Shown here: piece by piece, positions 7,557 to 15,623 of the stretch
Layout of the letters: every line of letters begins with the position of its first letter
How positions within the stretch are numbered: the first letter of the stretch is position 1
Assembly: GCF_000016125.1 (NCBI RefSeq)
Contig: NC_009135.1
Coordinates: forward strand, 310,001-374,000
DNA length: 64,000 nt
Source of the DNA: Methanococcus maripaludis C5
Lineage (GTDB): Archaea; AGJL01; Methanococci; Methanococcales; Methanococcaceae
Direction of reading: 5' to 3'
Notes under the pieces: generated by a model
The model's input: only the letters and a program-made list of their open reading frames with translations
The model's database searches: none
Told to the model about the DNA's origin: nothing
Translations under genes and position numbers: made by a program

Positions 7557-8268
7557 TCAAACCACCGCAAATTTTACATTCAGGATTTTTCTTTATATTA
7601 AATGTGAAATAATCATTTGTTCGCATATCTATCGAAAGCAATTTATTTTTTAAAGGAGTTCCTATTCCAGTTATTAATTTTATCGCTTCGCTTGCTTGAA
7701 TTGAACCAATTACTCCAGGAGTTACTCCGAGCACTGGAAAAGACTTATTTTTTTCTTCATCTTTTAATTTAAAAATACATTCTATACATGGTGTTTCATC
7801 GGGAACTATCGTTGTAACCTGTCCTCGCAAGTCTTCAATTGCCCCGTGAACGAGCGGGATTTTGTATTTATTTGAAAATTTATTTAATAAATATCTCGCT
7901 TCAAAATTATCGAGACAATCAACAATAACGTCTGAATTTTTAATATGGGATTCATTTACTTTTTCAGGATAAATTTCAATGTTTATCTCTGAATTAATAC
8001 TTTTTAACTTTTCTTTTGCAGAAATGACCTTTTTTATTCCGATATCTTTTTCAAAATGTAATATCTGCCGATTTAAATTTGAAAGTTCAACTTCTTGATA
8101 ATCAACTAATTTTAACTTTCCAACTCCTGCGGCAGCTAGATATTGTGAAACAACGGTTCCAAGTCCGCCAACACCGACAACAGTTACAGTTGCATCTAGC
8201 AGTTTTTTTTGGCCAGTTTCTCCGAAATCATCCATTAAAATCTGTCTTTTGTATCTTTCCAAGTTCAT
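7549..8268 (-). CDS. moeB: MoeB/ThiF-family sulfur-carrier adenylyltransferase
   Basis: A 239-residue E1-like enzyme expected to adenylate the C-terminal glycine of a MoaD- or ThiS-type sulfur carrier. The ATP loop GVGGLGTVV is near residue 31-39, followed by DYQEVELSNLNRQILH. Two zinc-binding CxxC pairs are present (PCIECIF and CKICGG). The TPGVIGSIQASEAIKLI block is standard for MoeB/ThiF. It overlaps moaE, favouring a molybdopterin role, though ThiF and MoeB cannot be told apart with certainty from sequence. It is divergent from the fdhD-like gene. Confidence 0.88.
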   Translation of the reverse strand: MNLERYKRQILMDDFGETGQKKLLDATVTVVGVGGLGTVVSQYLAAAGVGKLKLVDYQEVELSNLNRQILHFEKDIGIKKVISAKEKLKSINSEINIEIYPEKVNESHIKNSDVIVDCLDNFEARYLLNKFSNKYKIPLVHGAIEDLRGQVTTIVPDETPCIECIFKLKDEEKNKSFPVLGVTPGVIGSIQASEAIKLITGIGTPLKNKLLSIDMRTNDYFTFNIKKNPECKICGGLND

Positions 8269-8344
8269 AGTATCACAGTTATTTAAACAACTATATCCTT
8301 TAAGTTATAATAATATTGATGGTATGATTTTGGAGTGTGCGAAA

Positions 8345-9046
8345 ATGTCTAAAATGGTTACAAAAGTTAAAACGTATTCTTGGAGCGCAGAAAAAGGGCT
8401 TTTAGAAAAGGAAGACACGATAGTAACTGAGGATTTCTATGAATTGTACCTTGATGGAAAATTAATTGAAACAATGGTCGTATCTCCTGAAAATATTGAA
8501 GAATTGGGTATTGGATACACTATTTCAGAAGGATATATCACTCCTGAAAATTTTTCAAAAATTAAGATAGAAGATAAGAAGATTTACGTGGATTCAAAAG
8601 AATTAGAAAAAGAAGATACAAAAAAAGAGAACGTAAATTTAAAATTAAGCACAATTAAAAAAATCATGGAAACAATGCCAACTCTTTCAGACACTTGGAA
8701 GATAACAGGCGGAGTCCACTGGGCAGCACTCTTTGACTTTTCAGGAAACAAAATAATATATTTTGAGGATATCGGAAGGCACAATGCAGTAGATAAGGTA
8801 GTTGGATATGCTGTTTTAAATAATATTGATTTAAACAATTGTGTACTTGCATCAAGTGGACGACAGCCAACTGCGATGGTTAAAAAAGCAGTAAATTCTA
8901 AAATTCCGGTAATTATTACGAAATCCCCGTCAACAGACAAGGGGGTAATTTTGGCAAAAGAAAATGATATTTTATTAATCGGTTTTGCAAGAATTGACCG
9001 TTTCACAGTTTACAACGGAGTAGAAAACATAGATTTTAAAGCATAA
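8345..9046 (+). CDS. fdhD: FdhD-like protein lacking the catalytic CxxC segment
   Basis: FdhD moves sulfur to the molybdenum or tungsten cofactor before insertion into formate dehydrogenase. This 233-residue protein keeps the cofactor-site motifs TGGVHWAALF, FEDIGRHNAVDKVVG, ASSGRQPTAMVKKA and IITKSPSTDKG. The stretch that normally carries the SSCGxCG cysteines, between the TEG-type motif and TGGVH, is short and has no cysteine here. The start at 8345 is supported by GGAGTG 7 nt upstream; in-frame ATGs at 8249 and 8324 lack that support. Sulfur-transfer chemistry by the E. coli mechanism is therefore doubtful. Confidence 0.8.
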   Translation: MSKMVTKVKTYSWSAEKGLLEKEDTIVTEDFYELYLDGKLIETMVVSPENIEELGIGYTISEGYITPENFSKIKIEDKKIYVDSKELEKEDTKKENVNLKLSTIKKIMETMPTLSDTWKITGGVHWAALFDFSGNKIIYFEDIGRHNAVDKVVGYAVLNNIDLNNCVLASSGRQPTAMVKKAVNSKIPVIITKSPSTDKGVILAKENDILLIGFARIDRFTVYNGVENIDFKA

Positions 9047-9096
9047 AACTTTTTTTATGCAGAAATAATATAATTAATTTAAAGATAGTGGGTTAT

Positions 9097-9987
9097 ATGG
9101 ATAATAATCTTGAATTTAGGCCTTGGACGCAAAATAAGCGAAATTTAAAGCATTTAAATCAGTTAAAAGAAGATATTTTAAATAATTTTGAAGATTTGAA
9201 GTTAAAAGACGAAAAAATAATTGTAATGCTCAGTGGCGGAAAAGATAGTGCTGTTTCACTCGCAGTTGCAAAGGAACTTGGATTAAACGTTCATTTGTGT
9301 GTTCATTTTGTCCACAAATGGAGTTGGGATATTTCAACAAACGAAGCAAAAAAATTAGCCGATAGATTTAATATACCAATAATCTTTCCAAACGTGACTG
9401 AAGAATTGGCCAAAAAAACACAGGGTGCAAAAGGAAAAAGCATCTGCCGCATCTGCAAAACGATAATGAAAGCTAGAATGATAGATATTGCAAAAGAAGA
9501 AAATGCAAAAATAATAATGACTGGAGAAACTGCGCTTGAAAAAATTGCAGGCCCAGTCTTCCAATATATCCGTGAAAATAATACCAATGTTAAAAGAAAA
9601 GACGAATTTGAACTTTATAAAAAAATGGAGATCACAAAAGTTCCAAAAAGATACAAAATTCATTTTTTCAGGCCATTAATTCGTGTTGGGCATTTTGATG
9701 TATTTAATCTTCAAAAATATTATAATATCGATATAAAACGAGTAAGCGAAGCAGGAAATAAAATCGGTTACTGGAGAGAGGGCTGCTGCCTTCAGTACTG
9801 TAGTCCTGACTGTGAATTAACAACTGAATTATTTGATGATTTATATAAAATAAATAAAAAAGCAACAGAAATTGCGAGAGAAAATGGATTCAGGGCATCA
9901 ATTACCCTTCCAGCAAAAGAAATTACTGTAATTCCAGAAGAAGAAAAATATTTCAAAAAAATTGAAGAAATTTTAAAAGAGATTTAA
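9097..9987 (+). CDS. PP-loop ATP-pyrophosphatase, PAPS-reductase/TtcA-like, with cysteine clusters
   Basis: About 296 residues. The PP-loop LSGGKDS lies near residues 46-52. CRICKTIMKARM in the middle and EGCCLQYCSPDC near the C-terminal third supply up to six clustered cysteines that could bind an Fe-S cluster or zinc. This is reminiscent of TtuA/TtcA-type tRNA thiolases. The substrate is unknown; tRNA thiolation is inference. The ATG at 9097 follows GTGGGT, so the GTG at 9088 is more likely part of the ribosome site than the start. It follows the fdhD-like gene by 50 nt on the same strand, in a neighbourhood rich in sulfur-transfer genes. Confidence 0.7.
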   Translation: MDNNLEFRPWTQNKRNLKHLNQLKEDILNNFEDLKLKDEKIIVMLSGGKDSAVSLAVAKELGLNVHLCVHFVHKWSWDISTNEAKKLADRFNIPIIFPNVTEELAKKTQGAKGKSICRICKTIMKARMIDIAKEENAKIIMTGETALEKIAGPVFQYIRENNTNVKRKDEFELYKKMEITKVPKRYKIHFFRPLIRVGHFDVFNLQKYYNIDIKRVSEAGNKIGYWREGCCLQYCSPDCELTTELFDDLYKINKKATEIARENGFRASITLPAKEITVIPEEEKYFKKIEEILKEI

Positions 9988-10006
9988 TTTAAATTTTATT
10001 TTTAAG

Positions 10007-10456
10007 TTATTTTCTAAGAGTTGCAATGATTCTTTTTTCATTTAAAAGCAGATTTATTGCATCTTTTATATTATTAATCACGATATCTGACTTTAAAAGC
10101 GCATTTGTTGACGCCCCTTCTTCTCCGATTATTAATATTCCAAGTTCACTTTTTTCAAGCATTAAGCAGTCGTTATTTCCGTTTCCAATTCCAATATATG
10201 GAGAATATTTTTCAGCAGCTTTTTCTTTTTCTATTTCATTTTTGATTTTATCAACTGTAATTGGAAGGCCATTGAATTCCTTTTCCAATGTTCCGTAAGT
10301 GTCTGCTGTAAGTACAACGAGTTTATAAGTTTTTCCAAGTTCTTTTAAAAGTTCTTTTATTTTCTCACTTACAAGCCCATCAACTGCCAAAGTCCCGTTT
10401 AAATCGAAAACAACCGTTTTAGAAGTTATTTTACCGTAATTTGGAATATCAATAAT
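10007..10456 (-). CDS. HAD-superfamily hydrolase, soluble P-type-ATPase-like, with probable AUU start
   Basis: A 149-residue HAD protein. The nucleophile motif DLNGTLAVDG is encoded upstream of the first conventional start codon (TTG at 10390). That codon lies inside the motif and would remove the catalytic Asp. Reading upstream, GGTGG at 10461-10465 is followed by ATT at 10456 with the 5-nt spacing seen at other genes here. This gives a product beginning (M)-I-D-I-P-N-Y-G, typical of the archaeal COG4087-like family as I recall it. Motif III/IV GIGNGNNDCLML is intact. Substrate unknown. The start codon is inference; a sequencing error is the alternative. Confidence 0.7.
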   Translation of the reverse strand: MIDIPNYGKITSKTVVFDLNGTLAVDGLVSEKIKELLKELGKTYKLVVLTADTYGTLEKEFNGLPITVDKIKNEIEKEKAAEKYSPYIGIGNGNNDCLMLEKSELGILIIGEEGASTNALLKSDIVINNIKDAINLLLNEKRIIATLRK

Positions 10457-10483
10457 ACTACCACCTAAAAAAAAGAAAATTAA

Positions 10484-11542
10484 TTATTTATCAAGTTTTA
10501 CGTATTCATTAAATGCTTCCCGCGTAGTTCCAACAACAACTCGTTTGTAAGTTTCTTTTCCGTAAACTTCTTCCAATTTTCCGCGAACAATTATTTTTTC
10601 GCCATTATATGTGGATCCTGCATAAGTATGGGTAAATGATACCACTTCTTCAATTTCGAAAGCAGAAACTTTCGCATTATTTTCATTGTTTAAAATTTCA
10701 ACATTTTCTACTTTGTATACTGCAGGGTTGTCAAAAACAAAGGTATCGTCTTTTACTTTCGCTTTAATCTGGATAAATCCTAAGTTTTTGTATTTTTTAT
10801 CCCCATATTTTTCATTTATTTCATCCCAGCCTCTCGTTGCAAGTAAATCAAACATTACTCCATCAACAACGCCCCTGTTTAATTTTCTCTTTTCATGCCA
10901 AACAAACTCATCGTAAGTTAAGGTTCCATCTTTTATTCTTTTTGCATACGCCTTTTTCCAGAAATCTTCTGAGAGCGGTTCTAAAGTTCCATCTTTAAAA
11001 GTTTCTGAAAGAATATCTCTTGCATTTTTGTGGTTTTTCATTCCGTAAATTACAAAATCAATGTCTGAATTTTCATTGTTTAGTTTTAAAACAGTGGATC
11101 CAGATACCCCCATGTTTTTATATTCAATTCCGTAATCATGAAGCGTATCTGCTAATTTCGCACATTTTATTTCGGCTTCAGTATTTTGTTCATTTAAAAC
11201 TTCTTCTAATCTTTTCTGGGGACTTAAAATTTCTTTAACATTGTTTTTAGGAATGGCATGCAAGAGTACGTCGTTTATATCATCATAAAATAAATATTCT
11301 GGGTAGTATTCTTTTAAAATTGCATAGGCTTTCGCGCTGTCCGCTATTTTTATGTATTTTTGACCGTTCAGTATTCTTATGTCGTTTTCGTTGAGATCAT
11401 AGTCTTTTAAGATATGATTTCCAATTTTATCAATATTTATGTATCTTAAAAAAGAAATGACTGAATTTTCCGGGTGGTAATAAGTATTAACTGCAAAATA
11501 ACCTTCATCGGTTTTTACAAAATCCCTAATACGAGTGTCCAT
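10484..11542 (-). CDS. Archaeal nucleotidyltransferase-fold protein (Pol beta-like)
   Basis: A 352-residue protein with the nucleotidyltransferase signature VSGSTVLKLNNENSDIDFVIYG around residues 144-165, that is GS followed by the metal-binding DxD pair. A further acidic residue lies in VDGVMFDLLA at about 220-229. The N-terminal 100 residues form a separate unrecognised region. The C-terminal part, with VRGKLEEVYGKETYKRVVVG, looks like a small OB-type barrel. Similar predicted nucleotidyltransferases are widespread in archaea, but I know of no assigned substrate. It is encoded just upstream of the HAD protein on the same strand. Confidence 0.65.
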   Translation of the reverse strand: MDTRIRDFVKTDEGYFAVNTYYHPENSVISFLRYINIDKIGNHILKDYDLNENDIRILNGQKYIKIADSAKAYAILKEYYPEYLFYDDINDVLLHAIPKNNVKEILSPQKRLEEVLNEQNTEAEIKCAKLADTLHDYGIEYKNMGVSGSTVLKLNNENSDIDFVIYGMKNHKNARDILSETFKDGTLEPLSEDFWKKAYAKRIKDGTLTYDEFVWHEKRKLNRGVVDGVMFDLLATRGWDEINEKYGDKKYKNLGFIQIKAKVKDDTFVFDNPAVYKVENVEILNNENNAKVSAFEIEEVVSFTHTYAGSTYNGEKIIVRGKLEEVYGKETYKRVVVGTTREAFNEYVKLDK

Positions 11543-11598
11543 AATTTCACTTTTTTAAATCTAAAAAATATATTTTAAAATGGTTTAATTATTTTGAA

Positions 11599-11901
11599 TT
11601 AACCTTGTTTTAATCCAACTGTGGCACCCGCTGCAAATCCGCCGCCCAATGATACAGAATGAATTAATCCAATAGCTAAACTTCCGTAAGACATAACTGC
11701 ACCTTCAACACTTCCAACAAGACCGAACAATGCATCTACATTTATTGAAATAACGCCTAAATTACTTAAGTATATTAAACTGAATACATAAAGACCCATT
11801 AATGCAATAACCACTTTCATGGCCATTTTAATTCCCCATCCAACAACAAAACCCGTTATAAATCCAGTTCCAAGGTCTGGAACAAACTGCATTATGTCCA
11901 T
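11599..11901 (-). CDS. FUN14-family membrane protein
   Basis: A 100-residue, very hydrophobic protein with about three membrane segments and many small residues (GTGFITGFVVGWGIKMAMK, VVIALMGLYVFSLIYLSNLG, GGGFAAGATVGLKQG). This matches the FUN14/COG2383 layout. A GGGGAT ribosome site lies 5 nt before the ATG. Its cellular role in archaea is not established. It is a single gene between the nucleotidyltransferase and a lipoprotein on the same strand. Confidence 0.65.
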   Translation of the reverse strand: MDIMQFVPDLGTGFITGFVVGWGIKMAMKVVIALMGLYVFSLIYLSNLGVISINVDALFGLVGSVEGAVMSYGSLAIGLIHSVSLGGGFAAGATVGLKQG

Positions 11902-11998
11902 GATCTATCCCCATTTTTTCCGCTTTTATATGATAATATTTAATTCGTTAACTCATTTTTTATATCTTTTTATTTGGTTTTCAAAAATTAAATGTTTT

Positions 11999-12631
11999 TT
12001 AAGACTTAGGGGTAATATTCATGTCAAATACACTGTTATTCATATCTCCAATTGGAATTCCACCTTCTAAAACATAATTTCCAATCAAAATATCTTCTTT
12101 TTCAATGATTTCGCGGTTTATAATATATTTACCCGAAATATTTTTTATATTTTCCATGAAATATTTATTTACAGGCAAATTTTCAGTAATTATTTCGGCA
12201 GAGGTGTATTCTTGACCAATTTCAATGAATATTCCGTAATTTTTATTGTATATGATTATATCATTATAATTAAGTGGTGTATTGTATTTAAGATCGGGTG
12301 ATCCAACATAATCCGAATTTAAAAGTATAAGTCCATTTTTTGTTTTTATATCGTTATTTACAAAAAGGCTTCCAAATCTCCAGAGTGGAGTTTTAACGGC
12401 CAATTTTGAGTAATTATTTTTATCAATGTATGTACCATCAAAAATTACAAAGAAATAATCAGAAACTGGTTCTTCAGAGGTTTTATTTGCAACTATTTTT
12501 AGCATATCCTTATTTAGGTAAATAAATTCTGGATAAGGGCTATTTTCAACGAGTTCAACAGAACTGTAATCATTTCCAATACATCCTGAAAATAGTGTTA
12601 AAACTGAAAGTAATGCAATTATTTTTTTCAA
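11999..12631 (-). CDS. Secreted lipoprotein of unknown function
   Basis: About 210 residues with a classical lipoprotein signal: Lys-Lys, a hydrophobic core (IIALLSVLTLF) and lipobox SGC, followed by a Tyr/Asn-rich extracellular domain with no motif I recognise. The TTG at 12631 is preferred because GTGA stands 5 nt upstream, the standard spacing here. An ATG at 12637 and a GTG at 12640 are in frame but overlap that site. It lies 13 nt after cbiE on the same strand, so the two may be co-transcribed. Confidence 0.65.
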   Translation of the reverse strand: MKKIIALLSVLTLFSGCIGNDYSSVELVENSPYPEFIYLNKDMLKIVANKTSEEPVSDYFFVIFDGTYIDKNNYSKLAVKTPLWRFGSLFVNNDIKTKNGLILLNSDYVGSPDLKYNTPLNYNDIIIYNKNYGIFIEIGQEYTSAEIITENLPVNKYFMENIKNISGKYIINREIIEKEDILIGNYVLEGGIPIGDMNNSVFDMNITPKS

Positions 12632-12644
12632 AATCATCACTTCG

Positions 12645-13271
12645 TTAGTTTATAATGCAGACTAAAAGATAAGAATAATTATTTCCAAGTAAATTTGATA
12701 TTTTATCTGTAATTATTCTTTCATTGTCATAAGAAAGATTTTCAAGAACAGTAATTTCTTTTTCAGTAGAAATTCTATTTTCAACTAAATAGTTAAGATC
12801 ATTTTTTAAATTATTTGGTAAAAAAATCACTTTTTCATCATTTTTTACAAAATCTAACAGTTTTTTTAAATTTTCTTCTTTTCCATGTAGTGTAAGAATG
12901 GTGTAGTCTTCCCATGATATTTTGGCTTTTGCAGCCGCCATCTGAATTGAAGAAATTCCTGGAACCACTTCAAAATCATCCTGTTCAATAAAATCAAATG
13001 AAAAAATGGTTTTTAAAAGGCCACTAAAACAGGGATCTCCTGTAGACAGGATAGAAACCTTTTTTTTAGAATCTGAATTTTTATAATTTTTTAGAAATTC
13101 ATAAAGTTCGTTTTTAAGGTTTACTGTGAGCTCTACTCTTTCTCCGTTAATTTCAAAGATTTCAAGGGATCTTTTACTCCCTAAAACAAAATCAGAAGTT
13201 TCAACTGTATCAAATGCTTTTTCTGTAACATAATCCCTGCTTCCAGGTCCAATTCCAACGATATAAATCAC
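12645..13271 (-). CDS. cbiE: Cobalt-precorrin-7 C5-methyltransferase
   Basis: A SAM-dependent tetrapyrrole methylase of anaerobic cobalamin synthesis. The 208-residue protein starts with the family hallmark VGIGPGSRDYVTEKA. It has the second hallmark STGDPCFSGLL near residue 75-85 and VPGISSIQMAAAKAKISWED typical of CbiE. The start is GTG at 13271, preceded by GGGAT. In some organisms CbiE is fused to CbiT; here cbiT is a separate gene about 5 kb away. Confidence 0.92.
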   Translation of the reverse strand: MIYIVGIGPGSRDYVTEKAFDTVETSDFVLGSKRSLEIFEINGERVELTVNLKNELYEFLKNYKNSDSKKKVSILSTGDPCFSGLLKTIFSFDFIEQDDFEVVPGISSIQMAAAKAKISWEDYTILTLHGKEENLKKLLDFVKNDEKVIFLPNNLKNDLNYLVENRISTEKEITVLENLSYDNERIITDKISNLLGNNYSYLLVCIIN

Positions 13272-13382
13272 GGTATCCCATTTATAATTTTTTGAAGAAG
13301 TTTTGCGAAACTATATTTAAAATGATATTCAATATAAGATTTAAAAACTATTAATCTTTCGAAAAAATTTTTCAGGAATACT

Positions 13383-14543
13383 ATGGATTTTGAAAAGTAC
13401 GACGTTGTAATTGTTGGTGGCGGACCTTGTGGATTTATCACTGGAGAGAATATTAAAAATAAGAAAGTGCTTGTTTTAGAAGAACATCAAGAAATCGGGG
13501 TTCCATTGCAGTGTGCAGGACTTTTAAGTAAAAAATGTATAAATGAACTTGGAAATCCAAAAGGTTCAGTAAATAAAATTGGGGGGGCGCATATTTATTC
13601 GAGAAACAGTTCTGTTACAGTTGGAAATGAAGAAATCCGGGCAGAAGTGTTTGAAAGAAAGGTAATGGATAAGGATATTGCAACAAGGGCTTCTAAAAAT
13701 GTGGATGTATTGTTAAAATCATACGGAAAAATTAAAAGTTCAAACAATTCTTCTACAATTTGGGATAAGACTAAGCATAAATTACAGATAATGCACATGG
13801 ATGAAACATTCGAAGTTTCTCCTGAGGTAATTATTGGGGCTGATGGAATACGGTCAACAATTGGTAGATCATTGAATATGCTAGATAAAAAGCGAGAAAT
13901 AATTTCTGGAGTTCAGATCGAGTTTGTTAATGCAGAAATTGATGACGATTTCGTTAATGTATTTTATGATAAAAGGTATTCTGAAAAGTTTTTCACATGG
14001 ATAATTCCACTTGGAAACGATAGGGTAAGGGTTGGAATGTGTGATTCGAATAATTCTTACAAAAAATTAATGGATTTTTTAGAAACTAATAAAATTGCAA
14101 AAGAAATTTTGAAAAATGCAACCCCTGTTGAATTTATTTGCGGTGCAATTCCAATTGGATATTCAAAAACAGTTAAAGACAATATAATGCTTGTTGGAGA
14201 TTCTGCTGGCCAGGTAAAACCTTTAAGTGGCGGTGGGCTTTATTATGGTGCAAAATGCGGAAAAATCTGTGCAGATACAATAAACCAGTATTTTGAAGGA
14301 AATTGTGACATTGATTTTTTGAAAAACTATGAAAAAAACTGGAAAAGCGAAATCGCTTCTGAAATTGATAAGAATATTAAAATTAGAAAAATTTTAAACA
14401 TGTTAAATAATGATAAAATGGATCGAATTTTTGATTTTATCAATAAAAACAACCTTGTAGATTTTATAAATGAAAATGGGGATATGGATAATCCTTCAAC
14501 AGTTGTCAGGCCAATTTTAGATAGAGTTCTCTTTGGAAAATAG
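13383..14543 (+). CDS. Geranylgeranyl-reductase-family FAD oxidoreductase
   Basis: A 386-residue flavoprotein. The FAD-binding GGGPCGFITGE (residues 12-22) and the family blocks VPLQCAGLLS, IIGADGIRSTIGRSL and LVGDSAGQVKPLSGGGLYYG match the archaeal geranylgeranyl reductase family, which saturates isoprenoid chains of membrane lipids or quinones. Its target could be archaeol precursors or another polyprenyl compound; methanogens carry several paralogs. It is divergent from cbiE and stands alone on its strand. Confidence 0.8.
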   Translation: MDFEKYDVVIVGGGPCGFITGENIKNKKVLVLEEHQEIGVPLQCAGLLSKKCINELGNPKGSVNKIGGAHIYSRNSSVTVGNEEIRAEVFERKVMDKDIATRASKNVDVLLKSYGKIKSSNNSSTIWDKTKHKLQIMHMDETFEVSPEVIIGADGIRSTIGRSLNMLDKKREIISGVQIEFVNAEIDDDFVNVFYDKRYSEKFFTWIIPLGNDRVRVGMCDSNNSYKKLMDFLETNKIAKEILKNATPVEFICGAIPIGYSKTVKDNIMLVGDSAGQVKPLSGGGLYYGAKCGKICADTINQYFEGNCDIDFLKNYEKNWKSEIASEIDKNIKIRKILNMLNNDKMDRIFDFINKNNLVDFINENGDMDNPSTVVRPILDRVLFGK

Positions 14544-14571
14544 AAAAAATTAATAAAATAATAGTAGTTAT

Positions 14572-15333
14572 TTAATCGTACCATTTATTTTTTAATTCGT
14601 AGAGTGCTTCATCTTGTTCTAATTCAAATAAAGCATCGTTTATTCGGTCTTGGAGGCCATTATCTTTTTTCAATGCAACTGCCCAATAGACAATAGTCAT
14701 TTTTTCAGAAATCATTCTGGATTCAAAATTATTCTGTTCTGAGTAGTAGTCCATATGTATCTGATCAGTAACAACTGCATCAAGATTTCCAGAATATATA
14801 TCTGACATTAATTTATCAATGGATTCATAAGATATGAGCTCTGCATCAATACTTCCCAAATAGGAGTATGACCAGTCTTCAGAGTATGTGTCTTTAAAAA
14901 CTGCAATTTTTTTGCCGTTTAAATCTTTAAGTTCCGTATATGGGCTGTTTTCAAAAACTGCAACTATCATATATGTTTGTAGGTATGCCCTTGAAAATTC
15001 CATTCGTTCCTTTCTTTCGGGTGAAACTGTAGTCGAGGGAATGCAATCAATTTCACCATTTAAAAGTGCTTCTTCTGCACCTTTGTAGCTGTAAACTTTG
15101 AATTCAGGCTCTAAACCCATTTTATTTGCAATTTCTTTCATCAGGTCTATATCGTAGCCTTTCAGTTCTCCTTCTTCATAATACTGTAGAGGCGGTAAAA
15201 TGGGTGTGATTCCAATTGTTAAAACACCTGGTTTTACTGTGTCACACTCTGCACCATAAGAAGAGATACATCCTGAAAAAGAAGTTATTATTAATATTGA
15301 TGCTATTATTATTAAGATTGGGGGGATTTTCAT
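14572..15333 (-). CDS. Orphan amino-acid-type solute-binding lipoprotein (SBP family 3)
   Basis: A 253-residue extracellular binding protein. It has a signal peptide with lipobox FSGC (C22), then the type-3 SBP pattern: LTIGITPILPPLQYYEEGELKGYDIDLMKEIA and GEIDCIPSTTVSPERKERMEFSRAYL. Proteins of this family usually bind polar amino acids for an ABC importer. No permease or ATPase for amino acids is adjacent, so its partner must be elsewhere, or it acts as a sensor or scavenger. The gene converges with the flavoprotein gene. Confidence 0.85.
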   Translation of the reverse strand: MKIPPILIIIASILIITSFSGCISSYGAECDTVKPGVLTIGITPILPPLQYYEEGELKGYDIDLMKEIANKMGLEPEFKVYSYKGAEEALLNGEIDCIPSTTVSPERKERMEFSRAYLQTYMIVAVFENSPYTELKDLNGKKIAVFKDTYSEDWSYSYLGSIDAELISYESIDKLMSDIYSGNLDAVVTDQIHMDYYSEQNNFESRMISEKMTIVYWAVALKKDNGLQDRINDALFELEQDEALYELKNKWYD

Positions 15334-15488
15334 ATTATCTCCTTTATGGGTTGATAATAATGATATTTCTCTTCATTGTCCACATATATTAACTTTTAGA
15401 TGGGAATTCTAAGTCCGGTTAATCAAAAATGGTTAATTTAGTCATAATTGTAAGTTTAGATCATTGCAATTGTTTAAATTAATGGGTA

Positions 15489-15546
15489 ATATTAAATTTA
15501 ATATGTACTCGCAAATTAAAATTCAAAAATACTACATTTATATAAT
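15489..15546 (+). promoter_or_regulatory. Upstream region of the marker-14 gene: AT palindrome and TATA-like box
   Basis: The 290-base gap between the SBP gene and the marker-14 gene contains no gene. It has a perfect 16-bp palindrome ATATTAAATTTAATAT at 15489-15504 and a TATA-like CATTTATATAATC near 15534-15546, about 80 nt before the start codon. The AT content is high enough that the palindrome could arise by chance. Confidence 0.35.
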
Positions 15547-15623
15547 CAAATTTCCATAATTTATACTGTTTTTTTAATCCGTTAATGTCTATAATGCATT
15601 TTAAAATTAAGGAGAAGATATAC

